The translations under genes were made by a program, and so were the position numbers. Positions 1 through 10,801 of a DNA stretch of 64,000 nt are shown here, in pieces (the first letter of the stretch is position 1; the number at the start of each line of letters is the position of its first letter). Under the pieces are notes generated by a model that had not been told where the DNA came from, did not search any database, and was given only the letters and a program-made list of their open reading frames with translations. The stretch is from Sisyra terminalis (Eukaryota > Arthropoda > Insecta > Neuroptera > Sisyridae): NCBI GenBank assembly GCA_958496175.1, contig OY292279.1, positions 10,478,001 to 10,542,000 of the forward strand. Direction: 5' to 3'.

Positions 1-2
1 AC

Positions 3-125
3 AATGTTATCGAAGCAAAAAAAATGAAATTAAAATATAAAGGTGAAGATGTTTCGATTTCACACATCCCTATGATTCCGAACGACAGGTCGTACGACTT
101 GAAAGCATTACAATTTTCAGTGTAG
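3..125 (+). CDS. possible 3' terminal exon of an unidentified gene (partial)
   Basis: An open frame runs from the window edge to a TAG at 123-125, about 40 codons, ending in the residues DLKALQFSV. The codon use looks less AT-driven than its surroundings and the stop is followed by AT-rich sequence with AATAAA-like words (148-153). I do not recognise the protein. It would lie convergent to, or within a downstream intron of, the minus-strand eIF2A gene. A chance ORF is possible. Confidence 0.3.
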   Translation, partial: NVIEAKKMKLKYKGEDVSISHIPMIPNDRSYDLKALQFSV

Positions 126-466
126 CTTGCATATTTTGTAATGCCGATAAATAAATTGCAATAGCAGTCATTAACTTTAAAAATTCATGTTCTTCACATA
201 GCCAAATATACATCGCCTGTTCACTAATAAACACAAATAAACTATTTTTTTTTATAAATTAAAACATTCGTACACAATTTTGCACGCACTGCGTTGTGAT
301 ACATAATAAATGCAAAATGATTGCCAAAATGACGCGGACTTACAACACTCTCCCAAGATATGAATTAAATAATTATTTTTACATAAATTGCTAAGCGTTT
401 TTCATGAGGTAGGCGTAAAACTTTGCAGATGCCGAGGGACACCTTAATCTTCTAGAGGAATGAAAT

Positions 467-597
467 ATACTTAACGTCCGATTCTCATGCCTACCGAATA
501 TACATATAAAATTTTATGAAAATCGGTCCAGCCGTTTCGGAGGAGTTTGGCTACAAACACCGTGACACGAGATTTTTATATATATATAAGAAGATTG
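467..597 (+). mobile_element. 3' end of an unclassified interspersed element
   Basis: The segment carries the phrase AAAATCGGTCCAGCCGTTTC followed by GACACGAGA and a TATATATA tail. This wording is typical of the 3' end of a very common class of insect interspersed elements; related wording (ATCGGTCAAGTAGTTTCGGA) occurs at about 44.6 kb and inverted at about 55.8 kb. The 5' end cannot be placed. The rest of 126-639 shows no gene and is intron or intergenic DNA. Confidence 0.4.
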
Positions 598-639
598 TAT
601 AAAAGGTAAGAAAGTACTTATGCAAATAAAAAAAATTAC

Positions 640-1281
640 CATCCAATTTGTTTTTTGTGTACAAAAGATGCGACTAGTTTGCCTGTGTCTGTTTTATGAA
701 TATGCAAATTGTCCGAGTCTTCCGGATTGTCTTTGTTAACCGAATAGGGGCCACAACACATAATGTAGGTACCCTGGGGGGAAAAGGCCATCATATTGGC
801 CTTTGGTCGTTGTACTTCGACTAAAAGTTCCCATGTTTTTGTGCTTGCAATTTTTAGACTAAAAAAGGGAAAAAAATGAGTCATTTACTAATATTGACAA
901 TGGGGGGCAATGGTATGCTTACGATGTTCCATTGAGCCATGCAAAGTATTGGCCATTGGGACTGAAGAGGATTCTACAATTGTTGCACAATTCTCGAGGA
1001 AATTTTTTCACTTGTTCATAACTAGGTGGACCGTACACAACGTGGACTCCCGTTGAACCCCTAACTGTAATTGGAAAATGGAAATGCGATTATTTTTAAC
1101 AATGACATAACCTCAACATTTTAACACATGCTTTTGTGTGAAAATTGTAGGATATTTAAAAGAAAAGTTGGCCACGACCGTAAGTTGAGCCGTAAATTGC
1201 TGAAGAAAACTACAATTTCCACGAAAAATATTTAAAAAAAATAATGTTTTTACCGGCAATAGCAGGAATTGGAGCTGACAT
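640..1281 (-). CDS. eIF2A: eukaryotic translation initiation factor 2A, N-terminal three exons (partial)
   Basis: Joined exons 1281-1254, 1064-923 and 858-640 read MSAPIPAIAVRGSTGVHVVY at the N terminus and continue in frame. All introns have GT/AG ends, phases agree, and introns are short (189 and 64 bp). The order of motifs (VRGS.G...V.GPP, FAWLNGTS, FSPQGTYIMCCGPYSVNKDN, LHIHKTDTGKLVASFVHKKQ) matches the start of eIF2A, a cytosolic WD-repeat factor that can deliver initiator Met-tRNA to 40S subunits independently of eIF2. The ATG at 1281 gives an N terminus like that of human eIF2A. The last exon here ends at a donor at 639-638; the remaining WD blades and C terminus must lie beyond the left edge, since none of 1-600 on this strand reads as eIF2A. 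Confidence 0.85.
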
Positions 1282-2040
1282 GGTGATTCACTAATAAAAT
1301 CATGAAGTTCACAAGATAAGGAAGTTAATATTTTCGAAAATCCGTTTGACTATTTTGTAAAAAATAGCTGAAACTAAGATGTCAATTCATTTTTACTAAC
1401 GATGGATAAAATTGCTGAAAATGTTTGGAAATATTCGATTAAAAATTAATAAATAATTCAATTGATAATATTCATTGTTTTCATTTTTTACAGAAGGAAT
1501 AAATCATGTGAAATTGAAGTTAGAGTTAAATTTTTTTGTGTCCAATTTTTCTAATGTCTTTTATTTGTTTCATAAAGGCTACTTGATTTTTCGGAAAATA
1601 AATCAATATGTTTCAAGTAAGCCATATATAAATTCAAATTTGGGAAAATGCATATAAAATATGTCCGTTGAATTACTTCTTTGATTCTACATTAATTTGC
1701 ATACTTAAAATATAAACAGAATAAATAAAACATAATTTAAACAGTCAATGAGAAAAAAATATTTCAGATTCATACATTCAAAACAATTTACGCAATAGAC
1801 CTAAGGGACCTAATACATATTTTCTAAAAATACTTTAAAAATGTTATAAACTAATATAAACATAATGTAACTGTTTATTTTTAACGTTAGTTGATAAAAT
1901 CAAAGAATTATTCATTTGAAAAACATTAAATTCAAAATACCTAAAACGAGTTTTTATTGGTCCGGCATTATGATGACGTCACAGTACAGAAACTCCACAA
2001 TCCGCAGGACGTTTTCCTATGCTAAATGTTTTTAACGTAT
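1282..2040. other. gene-free stretch upstream of eIF2A
   Basis: AT-rich sequence that should contain the eIF2A promoter and 5' UTR. I see no coding exon and no clear repeat. Confidence 0.5.
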
Positions 2041-2044
2041 CTTT

Positions 2045-3960
2045 TTAGTATACTACCTTATCCTCAAGTTCTACCTCTTCAAAATATGTTTTAGAGTGAG
2101 GTGCAACAACGAATTCTCTCCACTATCATTTCACGGTTTCATTAAATTCTTTTGTGTATGGTTATAATATTAAATACATTTGATGCAATTGATATGAACT
2201 TGATTATGCGAAATGCAAATATTTTTTTTACTAAACATCAGAGGACCTGCTGAACTTCGTATCATCTAAAATTGAATTGCGAAAATTAATTGATATCGGT
2301 AATATTGCTACATTTTTAATTATAAAATTACCAACAACAACAATACATATTAACAATCAAATTAATATTTATCAAATTCTCCCAGTGAAAGCTTTTCGTC
2401 CATCCGAAATAAAATTCCTACTCAATAAATCCCCTTTGAAAAAATCTCAAAATCTCCACGGCATGATCTTTTAACTGCAGAAATTCTTCGCCACCTTCCC
2501 GGAAAATCAATTTTCTATCTAACAATTAACAATGCAATTCTTCGTACTTTCCAGCACAATGGAAATACTCTATTATCATCCTCATTCCTAAACCCAACAA
2601 GCCTATATCGGACCCATCATCTTACAGACCCATAAGCTTGATCCCAATATTTTCAAAAATCCTTGAAGAACTCCTTAAAAGAATAACTCCTTATCTGGAA
2701 AGTAAAAATATCATTCTTTCTCACCAATTTGGTTTCTGACCTCATCATTCTACAACTCAACAATGCTTCAGAGTTGTGTATGAAATATCAGCCCTAGAAA
2801 ACAAATATTTTTTCCAAGGAGCATTTCTGGATGTGCACAGGCTTTCGATAGAGTGTGAAATCCAGGACTGTTATATAAGCTCAAAAAAGTTTTTCCCACT
2901 CAGTACTACCTTATCCTTAAGTTTTATCTCTTCAACAGATGTTTTAGAGTGAGGTGCAACAACGAATTCTCTCCCCTAACACAAATTCAAGCTGGTATTC
3001 CTCAAGATAGCATATTAAGGCCAATACTTTACTGTATTTCCACCGCAGATATTCCTACACATCCCAAGACCATATTAACAACTTATGCTGATAATACAGC
3101 AATCTTTTCCTCGGATCCCAACCCCCTTCAGGTTACCAAAAATTTGCAATTGCACCTTGACCTTTTGACAGTATGGAGCCAAAACTGGAAAATAAAACTA
3201 AACCAAGAAAAATAGGTAAATGTCACTTTTACCCTCAATAAAAAATTTGCCGACCATTATACTTAGAAAACGAAATCTTAAAAAAATCATCAGGAATTCG
3301 ACATCTAAGGTTCTACTTGGATAACCAGCTTACTTGGAATCCAAACACCAGACTGAAAAGACAGGAACTTAACAGACGTTACGGACTTTTACGTGGATTA
3401 TTAGGACCAAAATCTACAATTAGTATACACAATAAACTGACTTTATACAAAGCAATATTACGACCTATCGGGACGTACTCAGCAGAACTGTGGGGTTCCG
3501 CTAAACCTTCCAATATACAACGAATCTAATCCTTTCAATCCAAATATCTCCGAAGAATCCCCAATGCTCCCTATTATGTTCAAAATGAAATAATTCATAA
3601 AGACCTAAGTATTCCCTATGTGACCGAACTTGTATCACATAAATTTCAAAAATTTCATGAAAATTTACACTACTATACAAGCCCAGAAGTGCAAAAGTTA
3701 CCATTATTACAACACCCAAAGAACCCTCCACGTTGATTGAAAAAGCGATGACCAAGAGATCATTTTATTAATTCGTAGAGAGTTTCAATAATGATTGGTG
3801 CCTCCCATCAAGTCCTCAAATCTGGTGGCTCTAACTTGATATTCTTTTCGAGTTAAAGTTTACTTTATTTTTATTTACAAATTATCACTTTTGCTTATTG
3901 TATGTTTATTTATTGTACAGATTGCAGATTTATCTTTTATAATAACAAAAAAAAAAAATC
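2045..3960 (+). mobile_element. degenerate jockey-type non-LTR retrotransposon
   Basis: Broken frames encode reverse transcriptase pieces: KLIPKPNKP-like sequence near 2585-2620, ...AGIPQDSILRPILY (about 2990-3030), the polymerase box YADNTA at about 3083-3100 in place of YADD, and the RT thumb region LDNQLTWNPNTRLKRQELNR (about 3316-3375). Stops and frameshifts separate them, so the copy is dead. It ends in TAATAACAAAAAAAAAAAA at 3940-3958, the expected 3' tail. A stretch at 2047-2125 repeats the RT-region sequence at 2903-2980, so part of the element is duplicated or a second fragment lies upstream. Another unrelated repeat (2143-2380) separates the two. Confidence 0.7.
2143..2380 (+). repeat. 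interspersed repeat, second copy at 45663-45925
   Basis: The segment from TTTCATTAAATTCTTTTG through GAACTTCGTA to TTTTTAATTATAAAATTAC matches 45663-45925 with scattered differences. It contains a 'GAACTTCGTACCACC' phrase reminiscent of the 5' head of common insect interspersed elements. Class uncertain. Confidence 0.5.
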
Positions 3961-4084
3961 TTTTTAGTACAAATATACCTTCCAAAAATGGCCCAAATAT
4001 CTTTCTGAGACTTATTATTCATTGTTATCGTCCTGTGATTTAAAAAAAACGCATTAAAAAGTTTTATTTTTTATTTTTTTAGCA

Positions 4085-4260
4085 AAATATATGTGGAAAC
4101 GTATTGAAATCAATGGTAAAATATATGCAACTGATGCGTAGCGTTTCGTAGCAGGTCTGATCGTCGGCCATATTTATGTTCTTATCCTTTTTTGCATGCA
4201 CAGCAGCTTTTCTGTCACATATTTTTCTACCAACCTTGTTAGAATGCGACCTATTGTTGA
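4085..4260. repeat. unclassified repeat, related copy at 21308-21420
   Basis: The sequence from GTAGCGTTTCGTAGCAGGTC to CTACCAACCTTG resembles 21308-21420 (GGTAACGTTTCGTAGCACGT...). On the minus strand one frame reads [13 protein letters not shown], but the second copy does not preserve a long frame, so I treat it as repeat rather than exon. Confidence 0.4.
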
Positions 4261-5383
4261 AAAAAATCAAAAAAGTTATTAAAGGCATTTAAAAACATTT
4301 AAATTTTAAAAACTTTACTTATGCGGAAAAATCTTTTGACTCCAGACTGCTTTTAAAATATATTCAATGAGTTTTGTAAATCTCCCATTCACCTACGAGG
4401 GAACAAAGAAATTCTTCCTGAAATTAAACTTTATATATTAAAATTTAAATTTAAATATAAAGTTTTGACTTTTATGTACCAACTTTTTAATTATATATTA
4501 TGAAACAATTAATTAACTGTAGATTAATCTTATAAAAAAATAATAACAATTATTGAAATCCAAAATTTACAAATTTTCTTTAAAATTATATTTTTAGAAC
4601 AAATTTTTAATTTCATAATGCAGTTTTAAAATTTTCAAATTTTAAGTCGCAATAAAACATATGACTGTTTTCGAAATCTCGCAATCCTATTGGTCTGCCT
4701 GTTATCCTTGCTCAGTAGAGTGCATTAGAGTGTGTTAATGGAAGCTGCATCGCTTGGCTTAAGCTCCGGGCTAATTAGTGAATAATTAATAAATTTCACT
4801 TAATTAAAAGCCAAAAAGTTGTACAATTGATAGTTTAAGTAGTGTTTTATCGATTGTGCTAATTATTTTTATTCGGGTAAGTAAATTTTAATCAAAATCA
4901 TGTAATAAAGTTTTTCTTCTGGGTCAATGGTGTACGCTTGGGTCCAATTTTCATTTGCATTTTTTGCGAAAAATTCACCAACGAACCCAAAGAAAATGTA
5001 GTGGAAATAGTTTGGAGATGGTGTGTAATCGATTTGTGATTGATTTATTGGGTTTTTTGGTTGAATAATGCTGAAATTTGAGAAATAAAATTTACATTGT
5101 TAGGTCCATAAGCGTTGTTGACAAAACAATTGAAGATGTAACAAACAACTTGGCTTGTTCGAATCAATACAAAAATGGCGAACATAAAGCTGGCTATTTA
5201 CGTTTGATTTGTTATCCTTTTTTGTTGTTTTGATCTAAATGAGATTTCAACTTAATTAAGCAGGCTTACTCTTTTCACCTTATGACCTAATACCCATATA
5301 ATATTGGAAGCTATTAGGCTTGAAGTTTTTAATACGAAAAATACACTTCTAATATTTACCAAAAAAAATCAAAAAAAAAATCC

Positions 5384-5960
5384 TTGAGTAGGGACGGGGG
5401 CTGTGCCCCCTATTTCACTTCTTTAAAATTAATTTTATTTTTTTTTTCAGATATTTTAAGTGTTGTGTTTGTGCCACACCAATTGGATTATTGGAGCTGT
5501 TCGGAGGAAGGATTAATGGCAGCAGTTTTGAATGCTGATTGCTGTTTGAAGTCTTCAGTCAAGCTACGTTGCATGCTTTTGTACACTAATCCCTTTTTTT
5601 TACCGTTTCAGCTAAATCGCGAATTGCAAATGCTTTAGTCACAAACTGTTTTCATTTTTTTTTCCGTACACGCGCGCGGTTTTACGCGGCATCTTCGAGA
5701 CTCCAATATCCGTTCGCTTTGGTGTCTCCAGATGCAAATTCGTTAGGTAAAAGGATTCCAGGATACCAATTGGTATTAGGAAGCAGTTCGAATCCTGGTT
5801 GCAACGATAAGGTTGGGGATTTTTTTTTCTGGTGACTAAGGCAATTGCAATATTTTAGATAAATGGATAGGTAGGCTGGGAAGGGCTTTGCTCTGGTCAG
5901 GTGTTAGGTAGGACATTTTTTTTTCTTTCCTCCGTTTTTTTTTTTAAATTAAATTCACGG
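5384..5960 (+). other. possible upstream exons of the candidate RNA locus
   Basis: After a long pyrimidine tract and CAG (5441-5451) the sequence becomes less AT-rich up to about 5640, followed by a GC-rich patch ACACGCGCGCGGTTTTACGC at about 5668-5687 and a potential donor at 5745 (TTAGGTAAAAG). No long ORF is convincing. These could be 5' exons of the unit described at 4700-15119. Confidence 0.25.
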
Positions 5961-5985
5961 TCGCGTCGCGTATTTCGTAGGAAGA

Positions 5986-6477
5986 ATGGATCACACCAAA
6001 GAAGGTAATTAATATCTTACAGACATGGAAATCCTCATTTTTTTTACTACTTATTTACTTATTTTTTAGTTTCTGGAATAGACGAAGAATACGGAATAGA
6101 TGAGGAATCAAATGAAAAGTTGAAATGATTATTGATTTCATATTAAATTGGTAATCATACAAAAAAAATGATAACGCATAGAAAAAAATAACTATTTAAT
6201 TTTTAGCAAGAATCATCCATCACTATTCTCATATATTACTCCGAAGATCATTTTAACGGCAATAGAATGAACAACAATAATTGAATAATCTTCGATATTT
6301 GTAACGGATTTCGATTTGTCATAAGTTACGTTAACGGTTTTTCCCTATAATCAAATTTAAAACTAAAGTTCCTATATTTTTGCAGACTTTGAAGAGCAAA
6401 TGAATATAAATAATACTGTTAGGAGATTTAAGTTGGAAAAATATTTAGGAACCGAAAGCATCGAGACAAATGTTTAA
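5986..6477 (+). CDS. possible two-exon small ORF (36 aa)
   Basis: ATG at 5986 in MDHTKE is followed by a GT donor at 6005. Joining to the acceptor TTTGCAG at 6385 gives in frame DFEEQMNINNTVRRFKLEKY and then LGTESIETNV with TAA at 6475-6477, 36 residues. The same donor can also join the acceptor at 6069, giving VSGIDEEYGIDEESNEKLK and a stop at 6126-6128. A later open stretch after the acceptor at about 6940 reads EYCPAEFIPSDKRRKNGNQF. I recognise none of these. The clean splice sites and acidic/basic composition are suggestive, but AT-rich DNA can produce such frames by chance, and the second copy of the module lacks this part. Confidence 0.25.
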
Positions 6478-7934
6478 AACGGTAGGTGAAGAGATATCAA
6501 TAAAAGTTTTCTTCTATTTAAAAATAACTTTTTCATAGAGCCTTCTAATTTATTTTTTAGATGGAACACCAAGGATTGGAAATAATTGAAACTTTTCCGT
6601 AATTCTGTTGGAAAATTCCTAAATAATCGTAACCATTTAAACTCCAAGAAAATTATATAGCTGCAGTGTAAATAATTTGTGATGTTAAGGAAAAACATCA
6701 ATAATTGGTTTATTTCTAAATAATTTACACATAACAAACCTAAATATTTGATACATTTGATATAACTCCAAAATGTTTAGTTTTCTTTTTAGATGTTTAC
6801 TGCCCCATTGGTTTGACTCTAAATTTTTAAATTTATAATTGAAAGAGGATTTGTAAGTACTTATTACTTTTTTTCAATAAATTGTTTCAAAATTTCTCTA
6901 ACATTATTTGTTTTTACGAAATTTCAATTAAAAAATCAGGAATATTGTCCAGCTGAGTTCATTCCATCAGACAAGAGAAGAAAGAATGGGAATCAATTTG
7001 GTCCAAATTTTGTAATAAAGCATCCAATTTTGGATTCTGGAATACAAAGTTTCAGGATTTTAATTTTATTTTTTATCTACTAATTTTATGTATTTCTATG
7101 TTAATATCTAGTTTAAGTTTCTTTCAAAAAGAATTAATTGCCATAAAACTGTTAATGTTTTAGTCTATTTATGTAGAGTTAATGATTTATAGTTTCAATC
7201 AATTTGCAAACCAAATTTATTATCTAAAAATCATTTATGCATACATAAAACTATGGTTCATTATAATCTTATTAGTAAAATTAATAATTTTAATAGAAGT
7301 GTTAACAATTTAGTTTAACAATTTTTAAATCAAAAATAGTTGCTTTCTTAAAAACTAGACAAGATAATTTTTGTTTTACTTTTCTTATTGGACTTTTATT
7401 CTAAATCTCAGATAATATTGAAATTGGATTTGATGTTCAAAAATATTTAGAATTTAAAGTAATGAATTTTTAATTTTTTATTTGACAATAAATTTTTGAT
7501 AGTTTTTACCTTTTAAAAGCAGTAATTGAGAAAACTGGGAAAGACGTTAAATAAGGCAATTTAAGGTATAAGAATAATTAGTTAAATCAAATCTAGGAAG
7601 TTGATAAATTAATTATAACAAAGGATATCAAAGCAAAATTCTTAGTTCAATATTTTCCCTGGTTAAGACCAAAGAGAAGTTAAAGAACTTTAAAGTTCAA
7701 TTATTTTCCCAATTGATGAAAATGTAATGGTAATATTCAAAAAGTAGAATGTATAATAGCTAACGATAAAAATGAATCATAGAATTACTCCGGAGACAGA
7801 ATTAGAATCATGAAACATTTTTACAAAAAACATTATAAATACTACTCTGAGGATGACTTATTAATATCCAAAATGGACATTGAATCAAAACAAGAAATCG
7901 TTGATGTATTTAAGTTAAATAAAGCAACTTTGAT

Positions 7935-9110
7935 ACTTTTGCGATAGTAAATTAAGTAAGTACTTAAAATCTCTGGCAAAAAATCGAAAACTAATGCGAA
8001 CAAACTTAAGAAACTAAACTTTATTAACAATTAATTGAGTTCATGATAAAAATGCGATAGTAATATAAACTCGAACGTAATGCGAACGATCTCATTAACT
8101 TGACAGTAACGAAACAAGCTCGAAAGCACTGTAGTAAACGATCTCGAAAAATTGACGGACTATTGAGTTCAAAAAGCACACCAAATGAGCCTTTTGGGGT
8201 AGAATATTTAATAAGTACTTATAAAATTAGCAATAGATCTTAATTAATGCGAACCACTTAACTGACGGACTATTGAGTTCAAGTAGGGATTTTGATATCA
8301 GAATTTCAATGGCCCAAAATCGAAAGCAAAGCGAAAGAACTCAAACAATTGACGGACACTGAGTTCCAGTAGCGATTGTAAAAATAAAAAATGCGATAGT
8401 AATATCTCGAAAGCACTGCGAACGAACTCAAGAAACTCAATGTATTAAGTATAATAGCGACTTTAAGAGTCTTTAGCAAAAAGTTCAAAAACAATGCTAA
8501 CGAACTCGAAAAATTGACGGAATATTGAGTTCAAAAAGCATATCTAATGACATTTTTGAGGTAGAATATTAATTAAAGACTTAAATAAAATGCAACAGAC
8601 CTTAATTAATGCGAACCACTTAAGCAACTGACGGAATATTGAGTTCAAGTAGCGAATTTGATATCAAAATTTCAATGGAAAAAATCGAAAGCACTGCGAA
8701 AGAACTCAAACAATTGACGGATACTGAGTTCAAGTAGCAACCGTAACAAAAATGCGATAGTAAAAGCTCGAAAGTGTATCAAAAAAATTCATAAACTGAT
8801 GTTTTAAGTTTAATAGCAACTTTAAGATCTTTTTGCAAAAAAACGCAAAAGCAATGCAAACAAACTAGAAAAATTGATGGATTATTAAGTACATGTAGCA
8901 AACTTCTTGGCTCTATTGTGGTGGTAATTGTAAGGAGTGCTTTAAAATTTTGGCAAATTAAATTTAATGGGAACTTACTGATGATACTGATCAAGTTTTG
9001 AGGTCAAGTAGCAAATTTGATAACAAAATTACAATAATGACAAATCGAAAGCACAGCGAACGAACTCAAAAAATTGACGGAAACTGAGTTCAAGTAGCGA
9101 CAGCTACGAA
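7935..9110 (+). repeat. stem-loop repeat array, copy 1
   Basis: A diverged tandem array with a higher-order period of about 340-360 bp, marked by GCGATAGTAA at 7939, 8053, 8393 and 8754. Sub-repeats have the form CGAACTCAAA..ATTGACGGA..CTGAGTTCAAGTAGCGA. GAACTCA and TGAGTTC are complementary, so each can fold as a hairpin with ATTGACGG in the loop. Clear examples start at 8337, 8501, 8703 and 9061; the one at 8865 is decayed. Half-units with only the right arm occur at about 8252 and 8620. Confidence 0.7.
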
Positions 9111-9646
9111 AATCTTTAAGTAAAAGCTCGAAATCATGGCGAACGAACTCATGAAACTAATGTAGTCTTAAGTTTTAATAGCAAACAGAATTGATTCTTT
9201 TGCGATTGTAGATTTAAAATGGTACTTGTAATTACTGGCAAAAGCTTGAAATCGATAGGAACGAACTTGAAGAGTTGACTAAGGAATACTTTATTTGATG
9301 ACCTATCAAAATTGTTCGATTTACCGAACCATAACTATTCAAATTATGGAAAAATAACGATGTAAGAGAAGCCACTAAAAACTGATTGGTTAAAATGCTA
9401 GCTTTTCCTATTGTCTTCAACACTTCGGAGACTTTTATTCGTATTAACTATTCGTGCAGCTAATTCGGGGCGAATTGATGTCTCTAAAATATGAGTTCCC
9501 AGGAGAATGCAGCCGATCGCATGGATGGCTAGAATAGCCAATGTTTCTATCATAAAAGAAGTCAAAGAAGTTCTACTAAAGTTTATTTTCACCAGCGTAT
9601 GGATGAATTTTTGGATTTTTTGAACAGATTTATGACACACAATACC

Positions 9647-9718
9647 ATGGAAAAAGTAATTTACAAGGACGACTTTAAAGGAAAAGGAACCGTAGGTGAT
9701 TTCTCATCCGTGGAATAA
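9647..9718 (+). CDS. small ORF, 23 aa, conserved in both modules (copy 1)
   Basis: ATG to TAA encodes MEKVIYKDDFKGKGTVGDFS then SVE. The reading frame is base-identical to 13551-13622 although the flanks differ. A conserved micropeptide or a conserved RNA element would both explain this; I recognise no family. Confidence 0.3.
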   Translation: MEKVIYKDDFKGKGTVGDFSSVE

Positions 9719-10500
9719 AAGGGGAGGAATATCTCGTGGATTCAAGATTTGCAAAAGCAAAAGGATATAATCAATGAAGAAGTGAAGACATTTACAACAC
9801 TATGAGTGATAACCATATTAAAAACCATACAATTGCAACAATGTTGCGATTAAAAAGACGAAGGAAAATTAAGCTTTGGATTTTTCTCTGATAAATCAAA
9901 TCAGGGACATATAATACTCTTTTAGTGTAGAAAAGACGAATGTATGATATATTTTTCATTACCTAAAATGCCAAGAAATTATTTCTAAATGTAGATACAG
10001 TAATACCAAATATCCGAAATACCGATAGTGGAAAGTAAAAACTATCAAAAATTTGTTGAAATTAAATCTCTTTTGTCAAATACCAAATAAAAAATTGACT
10101 TTTAAAATTATTGAATCAATTTATTATTAATTTTGAAATGGCATTATATCAAATTATATATTTAAAGAGGAATAGATGCTTTTCAAATTGAATTAACGTA
10201 ACATAATAGAATATTGGCTTATAACCGGTTTCAATTAGTAAGCCCATTAAATATCTGCTCTTAATACTATGAATAAGATTATTTTTTTTTTAAATTTTTC
10301 AAAAAGATGATGCCTCATAATAGGATTCAATTTTGTTAATAAAATTGTTGAAAAAGTTAATTTGAATAAAAGGTATCACATTTTTTTTTAAGATTATAAT
10401 GAAACAATGACTATCTTTGTATAAAAGTTGTAATCTTTTTATCAATAACAATCATTTAATGTACTTAATATTTTCTAAAGCAAGTGTTAATAATTAAATG

Positions 10501-10549
10501 CTCGGTGGGTGGTTGGGAGGTTCATTTTTGGGCCTTTTGCCCGAAAATG
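10501..10549 (+). other. G-rich motif plus hairpin, copy 1a
   Basis: CTCGGTGGGTGGTTGGGAGG (10501-10520) has four closely spaced G runs, able in principle to form a two-tier G-quadruplex. It is followed by CATTTTTGGGC..GCCCGAAAATG, a hairpin with an 11-pair stem (one G-T pair) and a short pyrimidine-rich loop. Confidence 0.6.
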
Positions 10550-10760
10550 TTTAAAAATATTTAACGTTTAGTTTATTATTGATTTTTCTCGAAAACAATT
10601 GTATTAAACTTTTAACTTTGGCTGCAAATTGATTGAAAAGTTATTCAGTTCAATGCATCTTTTTGAACACTTTTGATACTTATATATTATTTAATTTGAT
10701 AAAAGAACTTTTACTATTGTTTTAAATTTTATATTAAATTTTTGTAAAGATAAATTAAAG

Positions 10761-10801
10761 CTCGGTGGGTGGTTGGGAGGCAAAATACGAGCTTCTTGCT
10801 C
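10761..10801 (+). other. G-rich motif plus hairpin, copy 1b
   Basis: The same 20-base G-rich motif (10761-10780) followed by GAGCTTCTTGCTC, a small hairpin of different stem sequence but similar TTCTT loop. Confidence 0.6.

Noticed and set aside
5685..5692. GTTTTACG, an exact match to the roX box (GUUNUACG) of fly dosage compensation RNAs
   Set aside because: A single 8-mer with one free position is expected several times by chance in 64 kb, and no inverted partner was seen nearby.
5865..5875. ATAGGTAGG, the nonamer of the Drosophila hsr-omega repeats
   Set aside because: It occurs once, not in a tandem repeat, and a 9-mer in this length is not improbable.
9398..9640. Minus-strand ORFs at 9398-9640, 9232-9423 and 13186-13473 that resemble each other
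   Set aside because: They are similar because the whole module is duplicated. The frames are not kept equally (joined in one copy, split in the other) and show no known domain, so they look like shadows of the repeat.
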